Source: Paramacrobiotus richtersi (lineage: Eukaryota > Tardigrada > Eutardigrada > Parachela > Macrobiotidae). From it: 39,328 bases of DNA. The notes below the pieces were generated by a model. The model ran no database searches. It was not told the DNA's origin and saw nothing but the letters and a program-made list of their open reading frames with translations. Both the position numbers and the translations under genes were made by a program. Where the stretch lies: positions 1-39,328 of the forward strand of contig JAQGAU010000120.1 in NCBI GenBank assembly GCA_034698045.1, written 5' to 3'. Below, piece by piece: positions 1-9,129 of the stretch (within the stretch, counting starts at the first letter, position 1; each line of letters opens with the position of its first letter).

Positions 1-123
1 ACAACAGAATTCCTGCGACAAAGGATTAGCGTAGAAATCCAGCGAGGCAACGGAATTTGTGTACTGGGGACTGTTGACACCACTAAGGAGATGGAAGATG
101 TGTTTTTGATGTTCAATGTGTAG
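1..123 (+). CDS. C-terminal exon of an unidentified host protein (partial)
   Basis: Reading from base 1, forty codons run without a stop and end at TAG (121-123). The peptide mixes charged and hydrophobic residues (for example EFLRQRISVEIQRGNG and TKEMEDVFLMFNV at its end), as a folded domain would, and shows no low complexity. An AATAAA poly(A) signal lies 60 nt after the stop, as expected for a real last exon. The exon start lies outside the window, so neither the acceptor nor the rest of the protein can be seen. I do not recognise the family. The alternating beta-like stretch ICVLGTV followed by an acidic helix-like tail could suit a small adaptor or complex subunit, but that is only an impression. 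The combination of open frame, stop and poly(A) signal makes this one of the few credible intact host gene pieces here. Confidence 0.55.
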   Translation, partial: TTEFLRQRISVEIQRGNGICVLGTVDTTKEMEDVFLMFNV

Positions 124-183
124 CTGTTGTTAATATCTGTTATTGCCTCTCAGCTTTGATGCACAACTTTTCGGAATCAGCCA

Positions 184-189
184 AATAAA
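184..189 (+). promoter_or_regulatory. Poly(A) signal AATAAA of the left-end host gene
   Basis: A canonical AATAAA hexamer lies 60 nt downstream of the TAG stop at 121-123 on the same strand. The inverted 42-bp-family repeat begins about 10 nt further on, so the cleavage site probably falls inside or beside that repeat. Confidence 0.55.
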
Positions 190-198
190 GACATTATT

Positions 199-269
199 TC
201 CCAGACGTGTTCGACAGCCCGGACAGTTTTCCCCGCGGTGTTCTATTGGTGTCCAACAGCCCGGACACG
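199..269 (-). repeat. Inverted single copy of the 42-bp GTCCGGGCTG repeat family
   Basis: Read on the minus strand, this stretch contains GTCCGGGCTGTTGGACACCA, then AATAGAACACCGCGGGGAAAA, then the variant GTCCGGGCTGTCGAACACGT. These are the same two modules, in the same order, as the array at 1075-1301 in the opposite orientation. The two sites therefore form an inverted repeat around the 800-bp segment between them. Confidence 0.8.
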
Positions 270-357
270 CGTAGGTAACCAGATCGATTATCTTTCAGAC
301 AAAACTACACTAAAATGCGCTTAACGAAATCAAAATCGTAACGTGTGTGTTACACCG

Positions 358-639
358 CTATCCTACATATCTTGAGCCATACCTGTGAAGTTCAGAAGTA
401 AGTCGCAGCTGCTCGTCTGCCCCAAAAACCACAAGGCTCCCGGGACCTATGTTCCCTTGCAGATCCTTCTCAGCGTTAGCAATGTTGTACAACCTTCCCT
501 CAATGACACGAAATTGCCCTCGCCGGCGACGCACATATCGTTTTTGATTCTCTGGTAAGCCAGTTGGATACTTTCCAGTTGATAAAAAGTCGAAAACGGC
601 ACGCAGATCACTATGGCTAGAATCACTTCTTTCAGTCAT
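358..639 (-). CDS. Integrase-type H2C2 zinc-domain ORF (gypsy-integrase-like)
   Basis: From an ATG at 639 a 93-codon frame runs to a stop at 358. It starts with a polar leader and then carries FDFLSTGKYPTGLPENQKRY, a basic run, FRVIEGRLYN, a linker and SLVVFGADEQLRLTSELHRY. This order (short helix, 'GxLY' strand, 'lVv' strand, helix ending in EL/CH) is that of the N-terminal H2C2 zinc module of Ty3/gypsy-type integrases. It is also seen in host or Ginger-transposon genes derived from them. Only the first part of the module is present; no catalytic core follows in this frame. It sits between the inverted repeats at 199-269 and 1075-1301, so it may be the cargo of a DNA element, the first exon of a domesticated gene, or a retroelement fossil. 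The family call is fairly good; the status is uncertain. Confidence 0.5.
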   Translation of the reverse strand: MTERSDSSHSDLRAVFDFLSTGKYPTGLPENQKRYVRRRRGQFRVIEGRLYNIANAEKDLQGNIGPGSLVVFGADEQLRLTSELHRYGSRYVG

Positions 640-1074
640 TGTGGAAAATACGGTTTCCACGAGGATTTCCTCAAATAAGAACGTTTAGATTTGAAAATAA
701 CATTAGATAACAATTTGTGCATGCACAACGAGCCAAAAATTTCTGTTTTAACAAGCAGTTCAAAAGCTTGCGACTGATTTGCGGAATTGTTTTCACTTAG
801 CATCTGTCAGATGGAGCGCAAACCGTAGAGTGTGTAGACTGTTGTACGTGGTGTTCAGACTTGCTTGCTTTCTCAAAAAAAGCGTAGGCTAACTAAACTG
901 TCAACATTTGGCCAAACTCAAAAGAGTGACAATGAAACTTTTGAACCGCACTGTTGAATTCAAAAATTATTAACTTAAGCGGAAAGATAGCCTTGTTCGA
1001 GTCACGGGACAGTTTTGCCAAATGTCCAGCTTCCGTGATACTCTGAGAAATAGTGTCCGGCTTCCACAACACCC

Positions 1075-1301
1075 TGTCCGGGCTGTCGAACACGTCCGGG
1101 AAAAGTGTCCGGGCTGCTGGACACCAATAGAACACTGCGGGGAAAAGCGTCCGGGCTGTTGGACACCAATAGAACACTGCGGGGAAAAGCGTCCGGGCTG
1201 TTGGACACCAATAGAACACCGCGGGGAAAAGTGTCCGGGCTGTTGGACACCAATAGAACACCGCGGGGAAAAGTGTCCGGGTTGTCGAACACGTCCGGGA
1301 A
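1075..1301 (+). repeat. 42-bp minisatellite bounded by 27-bp variants
   Basis: Four full 42-bp units start at 1107, 1149, 1191 and 1233 and differ by only a few bases. Each reads GTCCGGGCTGTTGGACACCA followed by AATAGAACACYGCGGGGAAAAG and two more bases. Near-identical 27-bp variants (GTCCGGGYTGTCGAACACGT plus CCGGGAA) stand on both sides, at 1075-1101 and 1275-1301. Because 42 is a multiple of three, several frames stay open through the array, giving repetitive ORFs on both strands that are best read as artefacts. The same modules lie inverted at 199-269. Confidence 0.9.
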
Positions 1302-1392
1302 TAGTGTCCTGGCGAGACTGGGTACCAGAAACCTGTTTCGGCAATAAAAATTGTGGGTGGGCAAAATTTACGGCGGACGTTTTTTCGGCCCT

Positions 1393-1465
1393 CCGGACGG
1401 TTTTAGCGGTTGCGGGGGAAAAGTGTCCGGCGGACAGGTTTTCCGTCCGGACGGTTTTAGCGGTT
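1393..1465 (+). repeat. Short direct repeat pair (CCGGACGGTTTTAGCGGTT)
   Basis: A 19-bp sequence occurs at 1393-1411 and again at 1447-1465, a 54-bp period. Between them lies GGGAAAAGTGTCCGG, a piece of the neighbouring 42-bp unit. It looks like a diverged extension of the same minisatellite. Confidence 0.7.
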
Positions 1466-1897
1466 ACAAGCGTTGTTCGTATCAGAGGCATGCAACAGAA
1501 TGTGCTCTTACTGGCACATTTCAAAATAGCTGGTGTAAGTGGGAAGTCATGGAATGGTGTTAATTGTAGTCCATGCTGGTGGTTTCTACTTGTTACTTAA
1601 TATTAGGATATCAAGATATAAGGACTTTAAACCAGGATGACTCATCGTTGTCGTCGACCGTGTACAGAATGGAATGATTCCTGTAAAAGAAATAACGCAG
1701 ACACACGGAAATGGACCACTCAGCTCCACCCGATCATACCGCAGTACTATGCGAATAGCACTATGTGCGCGAACGCTAACCATCCAGCTGTGAACCATCA
1801 GGTTTTAAACTAGAGACTGCCAGGCTAAGGTCGCGCTTGGTGACAGTGCACAGCCCTGTTCGCTGTTGAAAGTGGTGCGCTAGGTTGCGAGTGTATT

Positions 1898-2278
1898 GTG
1901 CAGAGTGTGATACAACAGTGCATAATCAACACCTGTTCGGCTATTTCTTTAATCACTAGTGCTTTTCACGAAAATAGCGGCTTTCCAGTAGTGGAAGTAG
2001 ACAGGCCACTCGTCGCCGTAGTTGGGGCTGAAATTAGTAAAATAAATGAAATGCGCACTTCATTAGTGACAATTGTTGGGCACATCTTTTTGGTTGGCTT
2101 TTATGTTGTGAATTCACAATTTGATATTTTATTGGGTATGAATTTTTTGAAACAAAGCACGTTCATGCTAGAGTTTGAATTTATGAAATTAGTGAAAATC
2201 TTCAAAATGTCTGCACAATGTATTAGCCAGGTAAGCCGGGTGTTAACTTCAATTACTCGCGTGACAGGGACGCCCTGA
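1898..2278 (+). pseudogene. Ty3/gypsy retropepsin (protease) fossil
   Basis: The frame contains SAISLITSAFH near residues 15-25 and FDILLGMNFLKQ near residues 83-94, with the beta-rich spacing of gypsy proteases (S-A-I-S-L-I after the flap-side turn and the 'fdiLLGmdFL' closing block). The retropepsin cleaves the Gag-Pol polyprotein in live elements. It is a broken remnant: no gag lies upstream in frame, and no RT block was recognised directly downstream. It is probably old. Confidence 0.55.
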
Positions 2279-4528
2279 TTCGTCAGTTACCAACTTGCCT
2301 GAACCCGGATCCGCATCGGTCGTCCCTTCCGGGAAACGTACACAATTCTAATGGTGGGTCGTTTAGCAATGAAGGTCTGTAAAAGTCGGTGGTCAACGCA
2401 TGCAATTTGGTGGAAAAAAAATTCGTGTATTTCACCAACTGCTGCTGCCTAATTTTTTTTGGAAACGCTTTCGGGGCGTCGCCTTGACGCAACCCGCCGG
2501 GTAAAACCAGGTGTAGCTAAAACCAGTGCTGGTTCGCGACGCTGAACTCTGAATGTTTGCCCCTACGCAGTGCCTGAGGCGTAAAGTACCACACTTCCTT
2601 CTCCACAGATGTGGAGTACTCCTGTGCACAACGGTGTGGAGGTGTGGGAATTCGAGAGCATACGGTCGGTAGTGGTGTCGTATAGCACCAGGTTCCTCGT
2701 GTGTTGCAAAACCTGGCGCGTCCGGCCGTAGACAGAGCAAAAATTTTCACCGGGATAGAAGATTCATGAGTTTTCAGGTTCCCAATTGCAACAAAAAACG
2801 CCTTTACTGATGCTGTGCCCACGTTAATGGCCTAAGCAAAGTGCGGCCTTACCTTTTATTGGACAGATCGGCGCTTGTCATGGATTATGAAGTCAGGGAA
2901 CCGAACACTAAACCAGCCTTTAAGCTGCAGGGTATCCATATCGAACTCTTCTAATTTACGCGAAACCGCGTCGAAGCGGGAAGCCAAAGCGGAAGAGGTA
3001 TCGGTCAGTGATTATAGCTGTTTGGCCTGGATATTGAAATACTGGAAACCTCCGTGCCGGCGGGGATGCCGACCGTAGCCACGTAACTTGCCGACAACCT
3101 ACTGAAGCGCATGAATACATGTCCGATTGGATCAGGGCTGCGGAATCTCGTCAGGTTAAGACGGTACCTTGCGATGGGCTCCACGATAACCTTTTGGTCG
3201 TCCAACCGCACGTCTTCTTTTGAGCTGTTCTACTCGTTATTGACAATGCCGTTGAACTACTCCGCACCTGCAGTGGTGTGGGTTAAATGTGATCGACGAA
3301 ATACTTGGCCATCGTACTAACCGTCCCACCGGAGGCATTGGCGTAATCTTCTGCATACTGTTGCAGAAAAAATGTCCAAAACTCATATTCACGTGGTGAT
3401 GATTGTAGGTAACCCTAGCTGACGAACCGTTGAAGCAACTTCGAGCCCTGTAGGCCACCAAAACTGTGGAGCGGGGCCCTGAATGTTGCTCCGAACAGGC
3501 GACGGTTGGATGTTTGCGCGTGCGCAAACTGTAAAGCTGAGTATGTATCATCAATGACTTTGCTGCGTCAGGAAAGAAGAAATCCGTATTACGCTGCCGA
3601 CAAAATGAAATCATCCCGGTTATTGTTCCAGTAAGGGATTACAGTTCAAGGCTTATTGAAGGGAAATCCACCATAGCATCGAAGGTGTGGTTTTGTTTTA
3701 GACGGTTTTTGTTCAAAATTTTGTTCGAAACATTTACTGGTTTTACAAACAGTACCAGAGTTTACGACCAACTGTTGAAAAAATATTCATTCAGATTTTA
3801 TTCATTTAAGGATTGCCTGATGAAACCTTACAACCGAAATGTTTTGGTAAGAATTTCGCCAATCAAGGAGTAATCGACGACCCGCATTTAGAAGTATTTT
3901 GTGATGAGGTCGACACTCGAGCACAATGGTATATGTCTTACTCAGAACTCGTTTTTTAAACAAGGTACGGACGAGATATTCAGCTGAACGCTAAGATCAT
4001 TGTTTCCCTTAAAAATTCTCAGGATCACCAACTGCTCCAGATTTTAGGACGCCGGTTATTTCCCTACAAACTTCACTACTTTTGAGAGATGGTGAATCTT
4101 TGCCTTGATGGCCCTTAGTGGTATATAGTAATCGATCTGCAGCATACAACCTGTGATAAGTATCAGAACGTCCATGATCTCACCAATTAATTCCGTGTAC
4201 TTGTAGCCCTTCTTGCAAGACGGTGCGACATATTTTGTCACTTGTACGCGCGAGCAGCAGATTCCTTAGGTCGACGGCACTGAAACCGGCATACACATCC
4301 CGTCCTGGAATGAGATCGTCTCGTAAATCGACATTCAACAAATTAGTACGATGGGTTTCCCTAAAAAATCTGGGTTAAAGACTGGGGCAGAATGTCTATC
4401 GCTTCCTCACAGTTAGCAGTAACGACGCTACACTCAATGGGACGAGTGGCTTAATCAGCCTATTCTGACGCAAGATAATATCGTAGCATTCAACCAGCTC
4501 AGGAAATTAACCCAAAAATCCGGTAAAA

Positions 4529-4534
4529 TTTATT
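4529..4534 (-). promoter_or_regulatory. Poly(A) signal for the minus-strand gene ending at 4650
   Basis: On the minus strand AATAAA lies 116 nt beyond the TGA at 4652-4650, a normal 3' UTR length. Confidence 0.45.
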
Positions 4535-4649
4535 AATAAAGAAACGCAGGTTTTGCTATAGGTACTTATATTTACGCACGAAAAACAAGGACGTTTTCGC
4601 TGGAGCAGCAGGCCATAAACCCGTACAAGTTTCCGGAGATTGTTTGCGG

Positions 4650-4945
4650 TCAACTGTTAACGAAGCAGCCGTATCCCAAGTTATTGCTCAGTTTCCCAGA
4701 TGGCATACGGCCGATAACTTGTTTACACGCATCAGTTGCTAACTGCTTATTTGCTTCGGTTTGGGTATGCGCGGGTTCGTCCTCTAAGATCTCCATGGGG
4801 GCCATTCGTTGCTCGATCAGCTGCTTCTGCTCCTTCTTCTTTGCTTTCCTGCGTACCTGACGCTCCTGCTCCCTCTTTTGTCCTTCCTCGGTCCAACGTT
4901 TCTCATTCAGGTTCGCACTCCAACGCTCCTTAACCTGGGCCATCG
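4650..4945 (-). CDS. Small highly charged protein, 97 aa (unidentified host gene)
   Basis: The exon starts directly after a textbook acceptor (CTTAAC branch-like site, pyrimidine tract, CTACAG ending at 4946). Two bases later comes ATG (4943-4941), which opens a 97-codon frame ending at 4650. The protein starts MAQVKERWSANLNEKRW, continues with a long Lys/Glu/Gln/Arg helix-like stretch (REQERQVRRKAKKKEQKQLI) that could be a coiled coil or nucleolar-type basic segment, then an acidic and polar tail. A GTGAGT donor at 5195-5190 and a poly(A) signal at 4534-4529 flank it, giving a model with a 5' non-coding exon, a ~250-nt intron and one coding exon. The frame also extends upstream through the intron, but that part is AT-rich and hydrophobic and looks non-coding. 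I do not recognise the family; a gag-derived origin cannot be excluded. Confidence 0.5.
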
Positions 4946-5189
4946 CTGTAGGAGAACGGTTAAGAGTAAAGACTTTTACCGTAATTATTTTTAAACAGTG
5001 TTTTCCTGTTGATAATTTAATTGTTAAATTTAAAAAGACATAAATAAATAAACAAGGAAAGTACTGCTTGCTGTATATCACTTTTCATATCTTTCTTTAT
5101 AAAGTGGGAGAGTGTGAATCCGTGAGGTGGATCCCACCCTTGGATATATTTTCGCAAAATTTGTTAGTGCAGAAGTAGCGCACACCAGA

Positions 5190-5195
5190 ACTCAC
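5190..5195 (-). promoter_or_regulatory. Splice donor GTGAGT of the 4.6-5.2 kb gene
   Basis: On the minus strand the sequence ATAGATG is followed by GTGAGT, a strong 5' splice site. Paired with the CTACAG acceptor ending at 4946 it defines an intron of 250 nt. The exon upstream would be 5' UTR if translation starts at the ATG two bases after the acceptor. Confidence 0.45.
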
Positions 5196-5414
5196 CATCT
5201 ATACGCAAACTTGGCTGATACGCGCATTGGCTTCAATACGAATCGGTTGATAGAAATTCAGATCACGGCGCTCTCCGCGCTTTAATCTGCTGGACTATCT
5301 TGTACAAGTATATAGCATTACAGAAGAAAGTTATCGATCTCGGGTCGTTGTTTGGTTGGGTTACATGTTTGCTGACTGCTCGTGCGCCTGTAGTTACACC
5401 AAGGAACATGCAGT

Positions 5415-6041
5415 TTGTTTGCTACCTGCCTCGTAAATTACATAACGGACACCTTTTACGGTGTAAGCACATTACAGATTCTTTTGGACATAACGCTCTA
5501 CATCGATTCCCGGTGCAGTTTTAAGATGTTTCAGAACCTATATCAAGGGAATAACTTGCCAGATGGAACACTAAAATTGCAGCGTACTGTAGCGCATAAT
5601 GGTAGTTGATTGAAATTATTTCGGGGTAATATGGATGTTCAGTTATTAACTGACCAGTGGGCAGCGATAGAGTATTTATTTCATTATGTTTCAAAACGTG
5701 GACGAAAGTATAAAGGTATTTTAAGCAATGTTATAAACGTATTTCAAGCAAAGAAACCAAGGAATACGCAGCATGTGTTCAAAATGGTAAATGCAGTACT
5801 TGCGAATTCGTGTGAAAAGGGTCTCCTAACAAGGCATCCCACGTATTTTTTAGACCATGTGCATCGCCAACTGGTTAGGCTGTGCATACGTATAGCCGAA
5901 AATTACTTTCGGCCACGTTGGCAGCGCTTTTGGACCAGAATTGAATGCGAATTGCCATCCACGCAACAAATCCTTTTTAGCCTCCAGTATAGAATTAGGA
6001 GGTTTCTAGATACAACGGCTGGTTGGAGCCAACGTAATTAG
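5415..6041 (+). pseudogene. Helitron Rep-like ORF, degraded
   Basis: The main open part, 5610-6041 (143 codons), has GNMDVQLLTDQWAAIEYLFH followed by YVSKRGRKYKGIL, then RNTQHVFKMVNAVLAN. This is the pattern seen downstream of the Rep nuclease region in Helitron RepHel proteins ('aNmDiQ-d-yA-i-Yi--Yi-K', then a block with multiple small helices). The preceding frame, ending at 5609, carries NLYQGNNLPDGTLKLQR and leads directly into it after one in-frame TGA, so the two belong together. The HUH nuclease motif and the helicase are not seen here. A PIF1-type helicase piece is found on the other strand at 21.3-21.8 kb. The call rests on recalled family pattern, not on alignment. Confidence 0.45.
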
Positions 6042-6499
6042 GCAGGTTATTCTGCCGTTGGTTCTGTTTTGCTCATTAAGGTTAACCTTCCGTGCCGCAC
6101 AGGCAGCGATCTTGCCATTTAACGCCGAGTTAAACAGTTCCCGCGTGTCTGGTTTCACATCCAAATCACTGTTTGGGAATTTCGCGTAAGCGGAAGGATT
6201 TTACGGTCTCCATTTCGCAGCTTGGAGAATGATACTGTATTTTAGGAGACGACTAAGCGATAATCGATAACGCGAAATATATGGTGAGAGCTTTGCGCGA
6301 TAAACCTAAACTTGGAATAAATCACACCCAAACCCGCTGACTAGCACAGGCCCTGAAGAAGTGATTTCTTAGCGCAGTTGTTTTGTGAAAATCACCAACT
6401 TTGTCCATAGTTAGAAAAACCTGCCGATAATTTTAAACCCAACTGATGGCGGCATCTAACTGGCATATCACAGCTAACAGTGGAACATGCTGGGCTTGC

Positions 6500-6680
6500 T
6501 CGCCTGTCCAGAACCACCCGGCTTGACTGATAGGAGAAAGCCAAGTTGCTTCTGGCAGTTGCTCGTACTGATGAGATGCAACCTCGAGCATGCGTCAACC
6601 GAATATACAACAATCCTGAGCATTCAGACGTGGTTATTCCATTAGGCGATCAAACATTTCAGCAGGCATATCACGGCTCC
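6500..6680 (+). other. Short coding-like stretch, unidentified
   Basis: A plus-strand frame between a TAG near 6529 and a TGA near 6678 reads as ordinary protein (for example DEMQPRACVNRIYNNPEHSD, then VVIPLGDQTFQQAYHGS). It is too short to place in a family and no splice sites stand out. It may belong to the Helitron debris upstream. Confidence 0.2.
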
Positions 6681-7593
6681 TGAAATAACCTGCGATATAA
6701 GTATCTGATTATCAAAATCGCACTTCGCAATTTCCGGAACAACCACGGACTCTTTTCGTTATGGTCGCCGTATCAACGAGATGTGCATAATCGACTACGG
6801 CGTAAGAGCACGGCGGTTCGGATAGCCTGCCATTGACTAGCGCTGGCGCTTCGGTATTTCGCAAGACCCACGGAGATACCGGCCGGTACATAGCAGGAAA
6901 CGGTACAGCCTAGGACTATAAAGCAGAAAAGTTTAAAAGAGTTTATTCAGCAGTTTTAGATTTCTGATTGCTTGGAGTCTTGAATTCATAGCGTACGGAG
7001 TTTCGCTCTCGACCAGGAATGCAAGTTGAAGGCTTTCGTTTTAATGGTGTTTTCACTTTCAAAACGCTTACAGTCAGCGGTCGATTACGGACTGCACAAG
7101 TCAACATGCTTCCATCGAAAGCGCCAGAATTAATTTACGATTAGGTGTAAGCCCAGAAACTGTCCAAATACCGTGGTGAAATCAGCTTCGGTCACAAATC
7201 TTCTAATGGACTTATCTGTTTGCATAACTGGGTTAGTTATAATTTGGTGCAGTTATTTTCAGACCGCTGCGCAGCAGATTTATCGTAGACACAAGAACTT
7301 TAGAAAACAATTGCTCTCCTACCCTTATGCTCTATTGAGCGAGGCGCCTTTTGTTGTCAACAAAACACCATGTAGCGGCATTTCCAAGGCGTTGCGAGGA
7401 GAAGGGTATTTCCCATAAGAAATGTTCATGAGAACGGTAAATACCAACAGTATGTCCTCTTGTTTCATTAAAAACGCATGTCCTAAACCATATAACTGTA
7501 GAGCTATGGAGTACAGTTTCAAATAGTATATCGTTAGAGTACAGGAGTAATTCCGTTTTTGTAGTTACTTGCTTGCTCATCCACTCGTGCAGA

Positions 7594-7860
7594 TTAGTTC
7601 GAAAGGGGATTCCTTAGTAACCGGAGCTTTGCATCGCACAGTTCTGGATCGACTCCTTCCGTTTCTTTCTCTTTTACTGCCATTATCATGAACTCTCCCT
7701 TAACGTCAGTTGCTGGATAACGGGATAGGCGGTCACCGTCTGTGCTGGTTTTTCCACTTTTGTGTTCGATGTGGAGGTCGAGTCGCGGGAACGCACGTGA
7801 ACGTGTGTCTTTGGCAGTGTGAGCACGTGGATGGACAAACGCGGGCAGTACACTGACCAT
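7594..7860 (-). pseudogene. Ty3/gypsy RNase H end and linker fossil
   Basis: The minus-strand frame contains RLDLHIEHKSGK followed by DRLSRYPATDVKGE, which is the hallmark end of the gypsy RNase H domain ('v-HrpGk-N--ADaLSR-P') before the integrase. Only this boundary region is recognisable. It is a broken, old remnant, and the first RWV..RVD ORF copy runs on the opposite strand immediately beside it. Confidence 0.55.
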
Positions 7861-8167
7861 CGAGCAAACTTTAGAGGAACGCGAACCGAGCCCCGGCTGG
7901 AGGAAAACGACCCTAAACAGCTTAGCGGAGCAGCTGCGCGAGGTGGACTTCGATACGTACAGCCGCTGGGTCAGCGTCCGTGTAGATAAAACTTTGCGAA
8001 ACTTGATTGAACGATACCGGGCGCGATATCGTGGAGGCTCGCAGATGTAACGTTACTATGAGTTGCAAAGAAAACGAAATGACGAAAGACGAGAACGCAT
8101 GAAATCAATGGTGAACAACTACAATAGAGTTCTTGCGACCTTGTCAAGTACACGAGGTCGTCATTAA
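7823..8167 (+). other. RWV..RVD repeat-family ORF, copy 1
   Basis: A largely open 115-codon frame carries TLNSLAEQLREVDFDTYSRW, then VSVRVDKTLRNLIERYRARY, and a very basic helical tail (RYYELQRKRNDERRERMKSM). The block Y-x-RWV-x-x-RVD-x-x-LR-x-x-L recurs at 28416-28586 and, in shorter form, at 23845-23925, so this is a dispersed family. It is not intact. I do not recognise the function; the rich helix content and basic tail could suit a gag-like or DNA-binding protein. The nearby gypsy pieces at all three loci favour a mobile-element origin. Confidence 0.45.
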
Positions 8168-8487
8168 AAAGATTCGATAGAAGCATGTAATGCAGTTATT
8201 AGCCATGTGACAGTAAGCTATAAATTCGTTAACTGCTGTGTAATCGTAGTGCAAATCACTTGTCAGACGGTTTCTCAGCCCAAGAAGCACAAAAAAGCAT
8301 TACGGATGCACGAGCCGTCCGCGCATACTGCCTTGTATGGTAAATTAGTAACAATTCGTAAACTAATATAGGCGAATAACAAAAACCGACAAGAAAGCTT
8401 CAGCTGCTGATAGTTTAACGAAAGCTGATACTCAGCTCAGCCTGATAGTAGCCGTGTTGCCGCTATGAACTCCAGGATCGTTGGTGA

Positions 8488-8817
8488 TTACAACTGTTTA
8501 CGTGTAGAGCGAGCTGTGTCCCTCTTTTTAGATATGGCAGCCGGTTTCTTCCCTAATTTCTTGGCCTCATTCATATCAGCATCCCCGCTTGCTGTTTCAA
8601 GAAACGGGTCAGACTTCGAAATGCGCAGAAGCTTCTCATCTTGCATTAGTTGAGATCTGGCGAGCCTTGGAAAGTTTCTGCGCCAAACAGGATTTTCCGC
8701 GGAATATCCTGAGCTGGCTGAAGCAGGGCGACTTGCTTCTGTGGAGCCAACGGGAGGCACCCCGTGGGTGAACAGCGAGGTCGCTTGTAGCGGGAAAATT
8801 TGCGAAAATCGGCCTGA
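8488..8817 (-). CDS. Unidentified ORF, Ser-rich then Lys-rich, possible C-terminal exon
   Basis: A minus-strand frame of about 109 codons is open from an acceptor-like CTAAGTGTCAG (ending at 8818) to a TAA at 8488. The first half is Ser/Pro/Ala-rich (TEASRPASASSGYSAENPVW). The second half is polar and charged, with QLMQDEKLLRISKSDPFLE and a basic end (KKLGKKPAAISKKRDTARST). This bias is typical of a disordered C-terminal tail with a nuclear-localisation-like cluster. No family was recognised, and no poly(A) signal was seen close downstream. It may be a real exon or a fragment of one. Confidence 0.3.
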   Translation of the reverse strand, partial: SGRFSQIFPLQATSLFTHGVPPVGSTEASRPASASSGYSAENPVWRRNFPRLARSQLMQDEKLLRISKSDPFLETASGDADMNEAKKLGKKPAAISKKRDTARSTRKQL

Positions 8818-9129
8818 CACTTAGCCCCTGGCGTCCGATGTGAGAGGCCTCATAAAATGGATGTTACTTGAGCTAAACGGTTTCCAACTAGATACCCAGT
8901 AGGCTCTTTGCTTGCGCTGAAAGATCGGTACTCATCGTCCAGTAAATTTTAGGGCATAATCAACCACTTACTTCTGCCTTGGATCTGTGTTTCGATCCCA
9001 GGACATGTTCGTCGACAAATTTTTGTCAGGATTATTCTTTGGCAGGTCTAAGAGAATACCTGGAATGTTGCTGAATTCCTTCATAGCTGGGAGTAGGCTC
9101 CTGACTAACGTTGCCGACCAGTCCTACGT

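Noticed and set aside
1075-1301. CRISPR-like array
   Set aside because: Units are contiguous without unique spacers, and the surrounding sequence is eukaryotic. It is a minisatellite.
1022-1600. A 192-codon plus-strand frame and long minus-strand frames with a 14-residue peptide repeat (CPGCWTPIEHCGEK)
   Set aside because: The repeat length, 42 bp, is a multiple of three, so several frames on both strands stay open together. The peptide repeat follows from the DNA repeat and there is no supporting start, splice or codon signal.
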